Below, piece by piece: positions 1 to 8,501 of a DNA stretch of 64,000 bases. The notes under the pieces are model-generated. The model ran no database searches and had not been told where the DNA came from. It saw nothing but the letters and a program-made list of their open reading frames with translations. Made by a program: the position numbers and the translations under genes. The stretch is from JAFDCJ01 sp964527835 (lineage in GTDB: Bacteria; Desulfobacterota; Desulfobacteria; Desulfobacterales; JAFDCJ01). The stretch covers positions 1 to 64,000 of the forward strand of contig CAZGNV010000017.1 of assembly GCA_964527835.1 (NCBI GenBank), in the 5' to 3' direction. How positions within the stretch are numbered: the stretch's first letter is position 1; each line of letters opens with the position of its first letter.

Positions 1-261
1 GGCCATGGCGCCGGCCTGGCCCGGCGTGCAGAAGGTGCCCTGCACCAGCTCCTGGCCGCGGCTGTCGGTAAACATGCAGGTATAGTCGTGGGCGTCGCGC
101 AGCAGGCTGGAAAAGGCCGTGCGCGCCACCGATGCGTCCGCCTCGTCAACAATGGACACCAGCCGGCGCCAGAGGATTTCCAGCGTTATCGGATCGAATT
201 TGGAATTCGGATTTCGGAAGTCGGAAGTCGGAATATTATTCGTCCCACTTTTGGTTTTCAT
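1..261 (-). CDS. Hydantoinase B / oxoprolinase-type subunit, N-terminal fragment
   Basis: Reading from the ATG at 261 toward the left edge gives an N-terminus containing FDPITLEILWRRLVSIVDEA and later RDAHDYTCMFTDSRGQ. This is typical of HyuB/N-methylhydantoinase B and related acetophenone-carboxylase subunits, which pair with HyuA in ATP-dependent hydrolysis or carboxylation. The rest lies outside the window. HyuA follows immediately upstream on the same strand, so the two are probably one operon. The first 18 or so codons (SGTNNIPTSDFRNPNSK) are not family sequence: they are a translated piece of the heptad repeat at 203-245. The repeat thus appears to supply the start codon and leader peptide. 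A start closer to FDPITLE would need a non-ATG codon. The family call is secure; the exact substrate is unknown. Confidence 0.85.
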   Translation of the reverse strand, partial: MKTKSGTNNIPTSDFRNPNSKFDPITLEILWRRLVSIVDEADASVARTAFSSLLRDAHDYTCMFTDSRGQELVQGTFCTPGQAGAMA

Positions 262-409
262 GCTGCATTATCCTCCCATCAAGTGCAAACAGAAAAAAAG
301 TAACGCAAATCATCTGTTAAAGGGCACTTCCACTTTCCTACTTCCACTGTCCACATTCCACCTTCCACATTCTTTTTATTCCCCCTTCCGCATTCAGACT
401 TCCTAATTC
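203..409. repeat. Gene-less copy of the inverted heptad-repeat element
   Basis: The left arm (203-236) carries GGAAGTCGGAAGTCGGAAT. The right arm (about 327-409) is the opposite orientation, a run of TTCCNNN units ending in a stretch that almost matches 2920-2960, with the shared core TTCCCCCTTCCGCATTC. About 90 bp of unrelated sequence lies between. The arms match those around the four-helix-bundle gene at 2542-2886, so this looks like a deleted, non-coding relative of that element. The left arm lies inside the hyuB reading frame and the right arm abuts the end of hyuA. Confidence 0.7.
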
Positions 410-2490
410 AAGTCAATCCACACAAAACCGTATTCATCGACCTTAACCCGGGCGTCCTCGCCCACCACGATGGTCGACTCCTTCTCCTCGATAATGGCCG
501 GGCCGTCCAGGGCCGCCCCCGGAAAAAGCTTGAAGCGGTCATAAACCGTAAAGGGAATGTATTGCCTTTGAGCCAGGGAAAACGCCTGGCGCTGCCCCTT
601 GACGGCATCAGAGAGGCTGCCTTTGCTCCGGTGCAGCAGCGGAATGTGAAACTCGCGCGCCGGCAGGCTGGCGCGAACCTTGAACGTGACGAATTCAACC
701 GGCGTTTCCGGGTAGGTTCTCCCGTAAAGCTTTTTGTACACCCGGTCGAAAAGCTCCCGGATCTGCGCTTTTTCCCACTGGTCAAAGGGTTTTTGTTCAA
801 TGGCGATGTCGGTTTCGGCCCCTTGGCCGATAAAGCGCATCATCAGGGTGCGCTCAAAAATAACGCTTTCGTCCTTGCCGGCCTGCTGCAAAATCGCGGC
901 CCCTTCGGTTTCCAGTTCGTTGAACAGCGCTTCGATGGCGCCGAAATCCGCCTCATCCAGGGCGACGCGGTGGCTGCGGGTCAAATCGAAGGCCACCGGG
1001 GCGGTGAAAAAGCCGAGGGCCGAGCCCACGCCGGCCAGGGGGGGCACCAGGATGCGCGGGGCGCCGATTTTTTTGGCCAGGCCATAGGCATGCACCGGTC
1101 CCGCCCCGCCAAAAGCGGAGATGGTGACAATGTTCGGATTGCCGCCTTTTTCGGCGATGTGGGTTTTGGCCGCCGCAGCCATGGTTTCGTTGATCAGATC
1201 GTGGACGCCGTAGGCCGCCTCCAGCACCGACGTGCCCAGGGGCCTGGCCACTTTTTCTTCCAGCGCCTGCAGCGCTGCCTGCTTGTCCAGGGACATGGTT
1301 CCACCCAGAAAATAGTCCGGATCCAGGTAGCCCAGCACCAGGTCCGCATCGGTGACGGTGGGATTTTCTCCCCCCCGTCCGTAGCAGGCCGGCCCGGGGT
1401 CGGCGCCGGCGCTTTGCGGACCCACCTGCAGCAGGCCCATCTTGCCCATGCGGGCGATGCTGCCGCCACCGGCGCCGATTTCCATCAGGTCCACCACCGG
1501 CACCTGGATCGGCAGCCCGCTTCCTTTTTTAAAGCGTTGCACCCGCCCGACCTCGAAGGTGGAAACCAGCCCGGCCTGGCCTTTCTGGATCAAACAGGAC
1601 TTGGCCGTGGTCCCGCCCATGTCGAAGCAGAACATGTCCTTGATGTCAAACATCCGGCCGTAATGCTGGGAGGCGATCACTGCCGCGGTGGGGCCCGATT
1701 CGATGATGCGCACCGGAAACTGCCGGGCGGTGTGCACCGAGGTGATCCCGCCGCTGGAAAGCATGATAAACAGCCGGCCTTTAAATCCCAGGGATTCCAG
1801 CCGGGAGCTCAGCCGCGCCAGGTATTTGGCCGTAATCGGCTTGACATAGGCATTGGTCACCGTGGTGCAGGTTCTTTCGTATTCGCGAATCTGGGGCAGC
1901 ACCTCAAAGGAGGTGGACAGGGACAGCTCCGGGGCCAGCTCGCTGACCAGCGCTTTAATTGTTTTCTCGTGCACCGGATTCTCATAGGAGTTGATCAGAC
2001 ATACGGCCAGCGACTCGATTCCCTGCTCCTGCAAATCGGCAAGCACCTGTTTAACGTTGCCGGTATCCAGTTGCCTGATCACCCGCCCGTCACTGGTGAT
2101 GCGCTCGTCGACTTCCTTGCGCAGCCAGCGCGGGACCAGCGGCAGGGGATACTCGGAAAAAATATCATAGGCGTCATAGCGAATTTCCCGGCCCAGCTCC
2201 AGCACATCGCGAAAACCGGCGGTGGTGATCAGCCCCGTCTTGGCTCCTTTGCGCTCGATAATGGCATTGATCACCAGAGTGGTGCCGTGAATAATCTCAT
2301 CGATTTTGGGCATGAACCCCGGGGTGCGTTCCAGCAGTTCACGGATGCCCTGCTCCACCGCATCCGAAGGGTCGCCCGGCGTGGTCAGGCATTTGTTGAT
2401 CGTAAACTGCCCGGTTTCGTTGTTGACGAGCACAAAATCCGTAAACGTGCCCCCGATGTCACAGCCCAGCCGAAAAGATTCGCTTTTCAC
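403..2490 (-). CDS. Hydantoinase A / 5-oxoprolinase family subunit
   Basis: A 695-residue protein of the HyuA/oxoprolinase-A family, usual length about 650-720. The N-terminal actin-like ATP site GCDIGGTFTDF is at residues 8-18. DMGGTTAK lies mid-protein and the family stretch DPGPACYGRGG near residue 365. Members couple ATP hydrolysis to ring opening of hydantoins or 5-oxoproline, or to substrate phosphorylation in acetone and acetophenone carboxylases. I chose the GTG at 2490 because GGAGG lies seven bases upstream; a TTG one codon earlier is possible. It precedes HyuB on the same strand, separated by a repeat element. The neighbouring acyl-CoA genes suggest a catabolic carboxylase or cyclic-amidase role, but the substrate cannot be read from the sequence. 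Confidence 0.88.
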   Translation of the reverse strand: MKSESFRLGCDIGGTFTDFVLVNNETGQFTINKCLTTPGDPSDAVEQGIRELLERTPGFMPKIDEIIHGTTLVINAIIERKGAKTGLITTAGFRDVLELGREIRYDAYDIFSEYPLPLVPRWLRKEVDERITSDGRVIRQLDTGNVKQVLADLQEQGIESLAVCLINSYENPVHEKTIKALVSELAPELSLSTSFEVLPQIREYERTCTTVTNAYVKPITAKYLARLSSRLESLGFKGRLFIMLSSGGITSVHTARQFPVRIIESGPTAAVIASQHYGRMFDIKDMFCFDMGGTTAKSCLIQKGQAGLVSTFEVGRVQRFKKGSGLPIQVPVVDLMEIGAGGGSIARMGKMGLLQVGPQSAGADPGPACYGRGGENPTVTDADLVLGYLDPDYFLGGTMSLDKQAALQALEEKVARPLGTSVLEAAYGVHDLINETMAAAAKTHIAEKGGNPNIVTISAFGGAGPVHAYGLAKKIGAPRILVPPLAGVGSALGFFTAPVAFDLTRSHRVALDEADFGAIEALFNELETEGAAILQQAGKDESVIFERTLMMRFIGQGAETDIAIEQKPFDQWEKAQIRELFDRVYKKLYGRTYPETPVEFVTFKVRASLPAREFHIPLLHRSKGSLSDAVKGQRQAFSLAQRQYIPFTVYDRFKLFPGAALDGPAIIEEKESTIVVGEDARVKVDEYGFVWIDLN

Positions 2491-2505
2491 CAAAAAGCCT
2501 CCATG

Positions 2506-2960
2506 CTGAATGCGGAAGTCGGAATGTGGAAGTCGGAATTATTATTTGGATCTTTTCCCGATCGTAGTGAAAATTGCAACCAGTTCATCCGCTTCCACTA
2601 TCAGTTCCTCTAAAAGTTTTCCCTTCACTATTCCAGATTCTTTCAACAGTTCAAGCCAATATAGCGATTCATCCGATTCCTGCTCAACGATACCGATTTT
2701 GGCCCTAAATTCGGCTTTTGATCTTGAACGATTGGATTCTCTATAATTCGCTCCGACTGATGTCCCTGCCTTCAATAATTGCTTGCCGATAATTTCAGAT
2801 TCTCTTGTTCGCGGAAGAGAAGCAACTAACCGAACAATTTGCAAAGCAAACTTCTTGGTTCTCTCCTTTAAATCCTTAGTACTCAAAATTCATGTTCTCC
2901 CCATTCCGCCTTCCCCATTCTTTTATTCCCCCTTCCGCATTCCGACTTCCGAATTCAAAA
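2506..2960. mobile_element. Inverted heptad-repeat element carrying a four-helix-bundle gene
   Basis: The left arm (2506-2541) reads GAATGCGGAAGTCGGAATG followed by GGAAGTCGGAAT. The right arm (2889-2960) is the reverse-orientation array CATTCCGCCTTCC, CCTTCCGCATTCCGACTTCC, GAATTC. The single gene between them fills the interior almost exactly: its stop codon touches the left array and its start lies a few bases from the right array. The arms recur as a gene-less copy at 203-409. The element sits between hyuA and the mutase gene, directly after the mutase stop codon. No transposase is encoded, so any movement would have to be assisted in trans. Confidence 0.6.
2542..2886 (-). CDS. Four-helix-bundle protein (S23 / 23S rRNA intervening-sequence protein family)
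   Basis: A 114-residue, all-helical, charged protein. The stretches FALQIVRLVASLPRTRESEIIGKQLLKAGTSV (in part), GANYRESNRSRSKAEF and EQESDESLYWLELL match the TIGR02436 / S23-like four-helix-bundle family. Relatives are encoded in intervening sequences of 23S rRNA genes or as accessory proteins of diversity-generating retroelements, where they form pentamers that bind nucleic acid. Here there is neither rRNA nor reverse transcriptase nearby. Instead the gene is tightly enclosed by inverted heptad repeats, and it separates hyuA from the mutase genes. Its function is unknown. The family call is confident; a role in recognising the flanking repeats is inference. Confidence 0.85.
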   Translation of the reverse strand: MSTKDLKERTKKFALQIVRLVASLPRTRESEIIGKQLLKAGTSVGANYRESNRSRSKAEFRAKIGIVEQESDESLYWLELLKESGIVKGKLLEELIVEADELVAIFTTIGKRSK

Positions 2961-4589
2961 AAGTCCCGGCTCCTCCCACTCGCCGAAAAGATCGCGAAAT
3001 ACGCCGGCCATCTCTCCCACCGTGGCGTAGGCCCGGCAGCAGTTCACCAGCAGCGGCATGACATTTTTGCCCGCCCGGGTGCCCTGCTCCAGTTCCTTGA
3101 GCGTCCGTGTGACTTCCCGGTTGTCGCGGGTCCGGCGCAGCTCCTTGAGGTTTGCAATCTGCTGGTCCACCCAGGATTCATTGTACTGGTGAAGCTCCAC
3201 GTCGGTGCGCCGGTCCGTTTCATCAACGTACTTGTTGACACCGACTTTGATGTATTCGCCCTGCTGAACCCCTTTTTCATATTCGTAGGCCTGGCGGGCC
3301 ACCTTGCGTTGGATAAACCCGGTGGCCACCGCATGGACCATCCCTCCGATTTCCTGGATCTGTTGCATCTCCTCGATAATTTTTTCTTCCATCTGCTTGG
3401 TAATCGTTTCGATGAAATAAGAGCCTGCCAGGGGATCGACCGTATCGCGCAGTCCGACTTCATCCATCAGGATCTCCAGGGTGCGCAGGGAAAGCAGCGC
3501 CGCCCGGGGAGTGGGGATGGTATAGGCCTCGTCAAAGGAGCACAGGGCGGTGGTCTGGGCCCCGCTCAGAGCGGCTCCCAGGGCGTAGTAGGCGCCGCGC
3601 ATGATGTTGTTTTCCGGCTGCTCCTTGGTCAGCCCGCTGCCGCCGCCGCCGAAAAGTCCCCGCAAAAACAGTTTTTTCTTTTCTTTGACCCCGTATTCTT
3701 CCCGCAGCATTTTCGCCCACAGCTTGCGGGCCGCGCGGAATTTTGCGACCTGCTCCCACAGGTTGCCGAAGACATTCAGGTTGAAGGAAAACCGGCCGAC
3801 AAATTGTTCGGCCGGCAGCCCCCGCTGGATCACGTTTTCCATGTAGGCCCTGGCGATCTCAAAGGCATAGGCGATCTCCTGGGCCGGGGTGGCCCCGGAT
3901 TCGCGGATGTGGTAGCCGCAAATGCTCACCGGGTTGCAGCGCGGCAGCTCTTTGACTGCATACTCGATGCTGTCGCCCACCAACCGCACGGCATCTTCCA
4001 CCGGAAAAATCCAGGCCCCGCGGCCGATCATCTCCTTGAGAATATCATTCTGGGGCGTGGCGCTGATCTTTTCCCTGGGATAGCCGAATTTTTCAGCCAC
4101 CGTCTGGTACATGGCCAGCATGATGGAGGCCACGGCGTTGATGGTCAGCCCGGATCCGATGCGATCCAGGGGAATGCCTTCGAAGGCGACTTCAAAATCG
4201 CGCAGCGAGTCCACCGCCATGCCGACCCGGCCGACTTCTCCCAGCGCCTGGGTCGAGTCCGAATCGTAACCCATCTGGGTGGGAAGATCAAAGGCCACGT
4301 TCAACCCGGTCTGGCCATGGGAAATCATCAGTTTGAAGCGCTTATTGGTTTCGGCGGGGGTGCCGAAACCGGTGTACTGGCGCGTCGTCCAGGCCCGGCT
4401 GCGGTAGCCCTGGGGGTGCAGGTTGCGGGTGAAGGGATACTGACCGGGATCCCCCAGGTCCTTTTCATAGTCAAACCCGACCTCCTCGAGATCCTGCGGT
4501 GTGTAAACCGGCTTGACCCGGATGCCGGATTGATAAATGACCTCTTCAATGCCGTCTTTTTCATTTTTGACATATTTTGCAACGCCCAT
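2955..4589 (-). CDS. B12-dependent acyl-CoA mutase, large (catalytic) subunit
   Basis: A 544-residue methylmalonyl-CoA mutase family TIM-barrel subunit without the C-terminal B12 domain, which is encoded separately at 4679-5077. Family landmarks are YPFTRNLHPQGYRSRAWTTRQY near residue 50-70 (in part), GQTGLNVAFDLPTQMGYDSD near 92-111, and RGLFGGGGSGLTKEQ, DPLAGSYFIE in the C-terminal half. It rearranges the carbon skeleton of a branched acyl-CoA by a radical mechanism. Split two-chain architecture is used by archaeal methylmalonyl-CoA mutase, isobutyryl-CoA mutase and 2-hydroxyisobutyryl-CoA mutase, so the substrate is not certain. Its stop codon is immediately followed by the right arm of the heptad-repeat element. 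Confidence 0.88.
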   Translation of the reverse strand: MGVAKYVKNEKDGIEEVIYQSGIRVKPVYTPQDLEEVGFDYEKDLGDPGQYPFTRNLHPQGYRSRAWTTRQYTGFGTPAETNKRFKLMISHGQTGLNVAFDLPTQMGYDSDSTQALGEVGRVGMAVDSLRDFEVAFEGIPLDRIGSGLTINAVASIMLAMYQTVAEKFGYPREKISATPQNDILKEMIGRGAWIFPVEDAVRLVGDSIEYAVKELPRCNPVSICGYHIRESGATPAQEIAYAFEIARAYMENVIQRGLPAEQFVGRFSFNLNVFGNLWEQVAKFRAARKLWAKMLREEYGVKEKKKLFLRGLFGGGGSGLTKEQPENNIMRGAYYALGAALSGAQTTALCSFDEAYTIPTPRAALLSLRTLEILMDEVGLRDTVDPLAGSYFIETITKQMEEKIIEEMQQIQEIGGMVHAVATGFIQRKVARQAYEYEKGVQQGEYIKVGVNKYVDETDRRTDVELHQYNESWVDQQIANLKELRRTRDNREVTRTLKELEQGTRAGKNVMPLLVNCCRAYATVGEMAGVFRDLFGEWEEPGLF

Positions 4590-4678
4590 ATTTCACCTCG
4601 AGCTGGATTGTGGTTATCGAGCGCGTCATTCCCATGTTGCATATGCACGCATTCGCCGTTTCTCCCGGTGACAACGGT

Positions 4679-5077
4679 TCACGACTTTACGATTTGCTGT
4701 ATTCCGGCGATGATCTCGTCAAAGGGTGTCCCCCCGGGGAAAACGCCCTGGACGCCCATCTGTTTCAGCTGCGCAACGTCCTGCTGGGGAATGACCCCGC
4801 CAACCACCACGGGAATATCCCGGATCCCTTCGGCGTCCATGAGCTCCAGCAGTTTCCTGCAAATGGGGATATGGGCCCCGGACATAATGCTCAGGCCGAT
4901 GACATCCACGGCCTCCTGCACGGCGGTGCGCACAATCTGTTCGATGCTCTGATGAAGCCCGGTGTACACCACCTCCATCCCGGCATCGCGCAGGGCCAGG
5001 GCAATCACCTTCGCTCCGCGATCATGGCCGTCAAGTCCGGGTTTGCCGACGAGAATCTTGATTTTTTTTTCGCTCAT
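4679..5077 (-). CDS. B12-dependent acyl-CoA mutase, small (cobalamin-binding) subunit
   Basis: A 132-residue cobalamin-binding domain. PGLDGHDRG at residues 13-21 holds the conserved DxHxxG, with His18 the expected lower axial cobalt ligand. SIMSGAH and VVGGVIP follow in the expected order. It forms the active enzyme with the large subunit, encoded 89 bases downstream on the same strand. The gap between them contains no B12 riboswitch that I can recognise. Upstream lies the GntR-type regulator, also on the minus strand, so regulator and mutase genes may be cotranscribed with the CoA-transferase. The assignment as a mutase partner is firm; the acyl-CoA substrate is not. Confidence 0.9.
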   Translation of the reverse strand: MSEKKIKILVGKPGLDGHDRGAKVIALALRDAGMEVVYTGLHQSIEQIVRTAVQEAVDVIGLSIMSGAHIPICRKLLELMDAEGIRDIPVVVGGVIPQQDVAQLKQMGVQGVFPGGTPFDEIIAGIQQIVKS

Positions 5078-5104
5078 CCGTCTGCTTGCTCCACCTGTAA
5101 GCGG

Positions 5105-5812
5105 TTAGTTTTCCTGCCTTGTGCCGAATTCTTTCAACACGGCCTCCTGGCCTCTTAAGATATGCTCCCGGACCAGCTGCTCCACCTTGTCCGCCTCCCG
5201 CTTGCGCATCAATGCCAGCATCTGCTTGTGGTCGGCATTGCTGATGTCGGCCATCTGGCCTTCCTTTAAAATCATCTGTCGGAATCGAAAAATCTGGTCC
5301 CGCAGGCCGCTGATCATGTGAATCAGCCGGGGGCTCTTGCTCAGCGCATACAGTAGATCATGAAATTCGGTGTTGATCTGCGGCAGGGCGCTCATCTGGT
5401 TTTTAGTCAGGCACTGCTGGAACTCTTCGATCTTTTTTTCAAGGGGTTTGAGCTCGCCGGGCTGATGCTTGACGGTGGCCAGCCGGGCCGCATAACCCTC
5501 CAGGATGCTGCGAATGCCAAAGGTTTCTTCGATATCGTCGCGGCTAAGCCCCAGCACCGTAAAACCGCCCCGCGGCTGACGCTCGATGAGCCGTTCGCGT
5601 TCCAGCTTGTGGATGGCCTCCCGGACCGGTGTGCGGCTGATGCCCAGCATCTGGGCGATATGGCTTTCCACCAGCCAGTGTCCCGGTGCGATGTCCCCCC
5701 GGATGATGGACTGCTTTAGATTTTCAAAAACATGCTGGCCCAGGGATTTACGTTCCTGCAGCGCCTGCAGGGAAGCGGCATCGAAACCTTTGAGTTCGGC
5801 TTTTTTTTTCAT
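5105..5812 (-). CDS. GntR family regulator, FadR/FCD subfamily
   Basis: A 235-residue regulator. The N-terminal winged helix contains IAQMLGISRTPVREAIHKLERERLI at about residues 44-68 (in part). The C-terminal all-helical FCD ligand domain has EFHDLLYALSKSPRL and a late ADHKQMLALM. I prefer the ATG at 5812; a TTG at 5833 overlapping the CoA-transferase stop would add seven residues. FCD regulators usually repress catabolic genes until a CoA-ester or carboxylate inducer binds. The gene directly follows the CoA-transferase, whose promoter contains the palindrome TTGTATACGGTATACAA, a form typical of FCD operators. Two further copies lie at 13.4 and 51.0 kb. I infer that this protein binds all three. 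Confidence 0.88.
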   Translation of the reverse strand: MKKKAELKGFDAASLQALQERKSLGQHVFENLKQSIIRGDIAPGHWLVESHIAQMLGISRTPVREAIHKLERERLIERQPRGGFTVLGLSRDDIEETFGIRSILEGYAARLATVKHQPGELKPLEKKIEEFQQCLTKNQMSALPQINTEFHDLLYALSKSPRLIHMISGLRDQIFRFRQMILKEGQMADISNADHKQMLALMRKREADKVEQLVREHILRGQEAVLKEFGTRQEN

Positions 5813-5829
5813 GGGCGGTTCTCTAAGCG

Positions 5830-7020
5830 TCAAATAACCCCGTTTTCCTTCAAACCGGCAAGCTCATCGGCAGAGTATCCCAGCTGCTGGCCGTAAATCG
5901 CCTGGTTGCTCTCACCGAAACGCGGCGGAAAGGTCATCTGACGCTGGGAGGCTTCCAGAAAAGGCGTCATGTTCGGCGGGGGCGCCAGGGTGATCCGGGT
6001 TCCAGAATCCGGATCCTGGGCGTACAGCAGCCGCTTTTCGACCAGCGGGTCGGCGATCACTTCCGGCACCGTCTGGATCTTGCTGATGGGCACCGTAATG
6101 GAGGTAAACAGCTCGATCAGGGCCTCGGAGGTATAATTGCGTGTGATGGCAGTGATGGCCGCGTTGAGGTTGTCGACGTCGGCGATGCGCCCTGAATTTT
6201 TCTCATATTCCGGGCGGTCCAGGGAGGCAAACATTTCCTGGGACACCATGGTTTTCCACTGCCGGTCGTTTCCCACCGCCAGGTACACGTATCCGTTGCG
6301 GGTCTGATACACCGACACCGGGCAGAAAAATTCATGGGTGTTGCCGCGCCGGGAGATGGTCTTGCCGAAGCTGGCCGTCAGGGTGATGGGCACCGTCAGC
6401 CAGGAAACCGAGGATTCAAACATCGCCAGGTTGATGCAGCTGCCCTGCCCCGTGAGCTGGCGCTTGTAGAGGGCTTTCATCAGCAGCCCGTAGGCATGCT
6501 CGCTGGTGCCCATGTCGGGCAGCGGGATCCCGATCACCTGGGGATCGCCGTCGGCTTCCCCGGTCAGCTCCATCAGGCCCGAGCGGGCCTGCAAAATGGG
6601 GTCGTAGGCCGCCTCGTTGCTGTCCGGTCCAAAGCCGGTAACCCCCAGCCAGATGATATCCGGTTTGACGGCTTTGAGCGCCTCATAGCTGATGCCCAGC
6701 TTCCCGTAATTGCGCGGCAGCTGGTTGGTGGCGAAGATATCGACTTTCAGCTCCGCGATCAGCCGGCGAAAAATCTGCTGGCCTTCATCCTCGGCTAGGT
6801 TCAGGGTCAGAGCCTTTTTGCCGGCATTGATGCACAGGTAATAGGCGTTCATGCGCTCTTCGGACAGCACCTTGTCACCGATCATCCGGTTGGGATCCCC
6901 GTAAACCGGGTGCTCCAGCCGGATGACATCCATCCCGTCCTGGGCCAGACGGAACGTCAGGTAAGGCAAAACAGTGGCCTGCTCCAGGGACAATACGGTC
7001 AGATCCTTGAATATATCCAT
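5830..7020 (-). CDS. CaiB/BaiF class III CoA-transferase
   Basis: A 396-residue class III (formyl-CoA transferase type) enzyme that moves CoA between an acyl-CoA and a free carboxylate. MDIFKDLTVLSLEQATVLPY opens with the Rossmann-like N-terminus, RLEHPVYGD follows, and the aspartate of IPLPDMGTSEHAYG near residue 169 is the expected acyl-anhydride nucleophile. It is the first gene after a promoter carrying an operator palindrome at 7076-7092, and is followed by the GntR/FCD gene and the two mutase genes. The position suggests that it activates the growth substrate or an intermediate to its CoA ester. The substrate is unknown. Confidence 0.88.
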   Translation of the reverse strand: MDIFKDLTVLSLEQATVLPYLTFRLAQDGMDVIRLEHPVYGDPNRMIGDKVLSEERMNAYYLCINAGKKALTLNLAEDEGQQIFRRLIAELKVDIFATNQLPRNYGKLGISYEALKAVKPDIIWLGVTGFGPDSNEAAYDPILQARSGLMELTGEADGDPQVIGIPLPDMGTSEHAYGLLMKALYKRQLTGQGSCINLAMFESSVSWLTVPITLTASFGKTISRRGNTHEFFCPVSVYQTRNGYVYLAVGNDRQWKTMVSQEMFASLDRPEYEKNSGRIADVDNLNAAITAITRNYTSEALIELFTSITVPISKIQTVPEVIADPLVEKRLLYAQDPDSGTRITLAPPPNMTPFLEASQRQMTFPPRFGESNQAIYGQQLGYSADELAGLKENGVI

Positions 7021-7075
7021 TGATGTTCTCCGTTACGCAATGCGAGCGGTGGGGGTAGATCAAGCCAATGGCCTA

Positions 7076-7106
7076 TTGTATACGGTATACAACAAACAGA
7101 TGTCAA
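7076..7106 (-). promoter_or_regulatory. Promoter with FCD-type operator upstream of the CoA-transferase
   Basis: On the minus strand a TTGACA -35 box (7106-7101) is followed after eight bases by the perfect 8+1+8 palindrome TTGTATACGGTATACAA at 7076-7092 (reads TTGTATACCGTATACAA on the minus strand). The palindrome covers the spacer and the TATAC -10 region, as expected for repression by steric block. Nearly the same site recurs at 13395-13411 and 51003-51019. Confidence 0.8.
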
Positions 7107-7224
7107 GAATTGTTTTGGTGCTTTTTGGGGACATTACGATGGTGGGAGATGCTTTTAACCGCAACCGGCGCAAGGCTGAGCTACCGGCAGAGACGACGCT
7201 TTGCCGGTCAGAAACCCTTGCTTA

Positions 7225-8457
7225 TCACGCCAGATCCTTTCCCATCAGGGCAAAGGCCAGGGTTCCCATGATCCCGCAGGCAAAGGCGACGAAAAAATTG
7301 GTTTGCGGGCTGACCTGCCACAGGAAGGCCCCGCCGAAGGCGGCCACCGATACGCACACATCCCGCAAAAGGTAGTACAGCCCGAACATGCCCGCCTTGC
7401 AGTCGGCGGGTGCCAGCTCCATGATCATCGCCTTGCGCGTGGGCTCGCCGAACTCCTTCAGTCCCCTCAGTATGAAGGCCGGCACCAGCCACTGAAAAGA
7501 ATGGCTGTACATCAGCGCCAGGGGAAACAGGGTGAAAAATCCAAATGTGATCACCACGAAAGGCTTTTTCCGGCTGCGGTCGGCCAGGTAGGCCACCGGA
7601 ATGTAAACCAGCAGGGCGGTGGTCATTTCAATCCCGGTCAACAATCCGAACTGCACTGCCGTCACCGGCCGGGCGATGACCTTCATGCACCAGATAACCA
7701 CAAAGGCATAGGGAATCTGTTCGCAGAAGCGCACCAGGATATCGGCCAGCAGCAGCCTTTTGAGGGCCGGTGTCATCAACGCCAGCAGTTTCAAGGGATT
7801 TTTCTGGGGTTCGATGTCGCACTGGTCCGGGTGGGCCTTGGGCGGGTGATCTTCAATCATCTTTTGCTGCAGCACCATGGCCACCAAGGCCAGAAAAAAG
7901 GCGAAGACAAAGGCGATGCGCACCCCGCTGCGCTCACCCCAGACAGCGATGCACAGCCCTCCCAGAATGGGTCCCAGGGCCATGGGAATCCGGCGCACCA
8001 GCGAGTGCATGCTCACTCCCATGGTGTGCTTGTTGCTCGGCAGCACCTGGGCGATCAGGCTCATGGTGGCGGGCAGTGAAATGGCCGACCAGGACAAAAA
8101 CAGCACCGCGCCGGCCAGCACGGCCTGCCAGGCGGGGATCAGGATCACGATCAGGTAGCCGCCCATGCTCAGGGCGTTGAAGACCAGCAGGGCGCGCTTG
8201 GTGCCGAGGCGATCGGCAAGATAGCCGCCGGGGAAGGAATAAAGGGCGGACAGCAGATTGTCCATGCCATTGAGCAGGCCCACGGCAATGGCGCTGCCGC
8301 CCAGGGCCATGAGGTAAATGGGCAAAAAACGCTCGGCCATGCGTTCGCCCATGCCCACCAGCATCACCATGGCCAGCAGGCCCAAGGTGCTGCGCTGCAA
8401 CCCCAGAAAGCGCAACAATTTATGCAAATGCGGTAACAACGAGTCACCCATGGTCAA
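7225..8457 (-). CDS. MFS transporter
   Basis: A 410-residue major facilitator with about twelve hydrophobic segments. The loop after helix 2 has GGYLADRLGTKRALL and the corresponding second-half loop has VAYLADRSRKKPFVV, the usual MFS signature in both halves. It is the last gene of a minus-strand group that begins with ChrB at 10258 and includes a ChrB C-domain-like protein. In classical chromate-resistance operons the exporter is ChrA of the CHR family. Here no ChrA is present, and the MFS protein occupies its place, so export of an oxyanion or another toxic compound is plausible. The substrate is not shown by sequence. Confidence 0.82.
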   Translation of the reverse strand: MTMGDSLLPHLHKLLRFLGLQRSTLGLLAMVMLVGMGERMAERFLPIYLMALGGSAIAVGLLNGMDNLLSALYSFPGGYLADRLGTKRALLVFNALSMGGYLIVILIPAWQAVLAGAVLFLSWSAISLPATMSLIAQVLPSNKHTMGVSMHSLVRRIPMALGPILGGLCIAVWGERSGVRIAFVFAFFLALVAMVLQQKMIEDHPPKAHPDQCDIEPQKNPLKLLALMTPALKRLLLADILVRFCEQIPYAFVVIWCMKVIARPVTAVQFGLLTGIEMTTALLVYIPVAYLADRSRKKPFVVITFGFFTLFPLALMYSHSFQWLVPAFILRGLKEFGEPTRKAMIMELAPADCKAGMFGLYYLLRDVCVSVAAFGGAFLWQVSPQTNFFVAFACGIMGTLAFALMGKDLA

Positions 8458-8501
8458 CTCCGGCTGCGGCCTGAAGGGAGATTTACAGGCAGGTCAGGGG
8501 G

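Noticed and set aside
203..409. CRISPR array from regularly repeated short units
   Set aside because: Units are about seven bases, without spacers of constant length, and are arranged in inverted arrays. No cas gene is present. The same applies to 47317-47525.
562..2613. A 683-codon plus-strand open frame over hyuA
   Set aside because: It is the antisense frame of a clear HyuA gene. The translation is rich in His, Gln, Gly and Arg without any recognisable domain, as expected for GC-rich antisense frames.
4590..4678. A cobalamin riboswitch between or before the mutase genes
   Set aside because: No B12-box-like sequence or long leader is visible; the 89-base gap is too short.
2892..4952. A 686-codon plus-strand open frame over the mutase genes
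   Set aside because: Antisense to the conserved mutase subunits and running across the repeat and both genes; no domain or ribosome site supports it.
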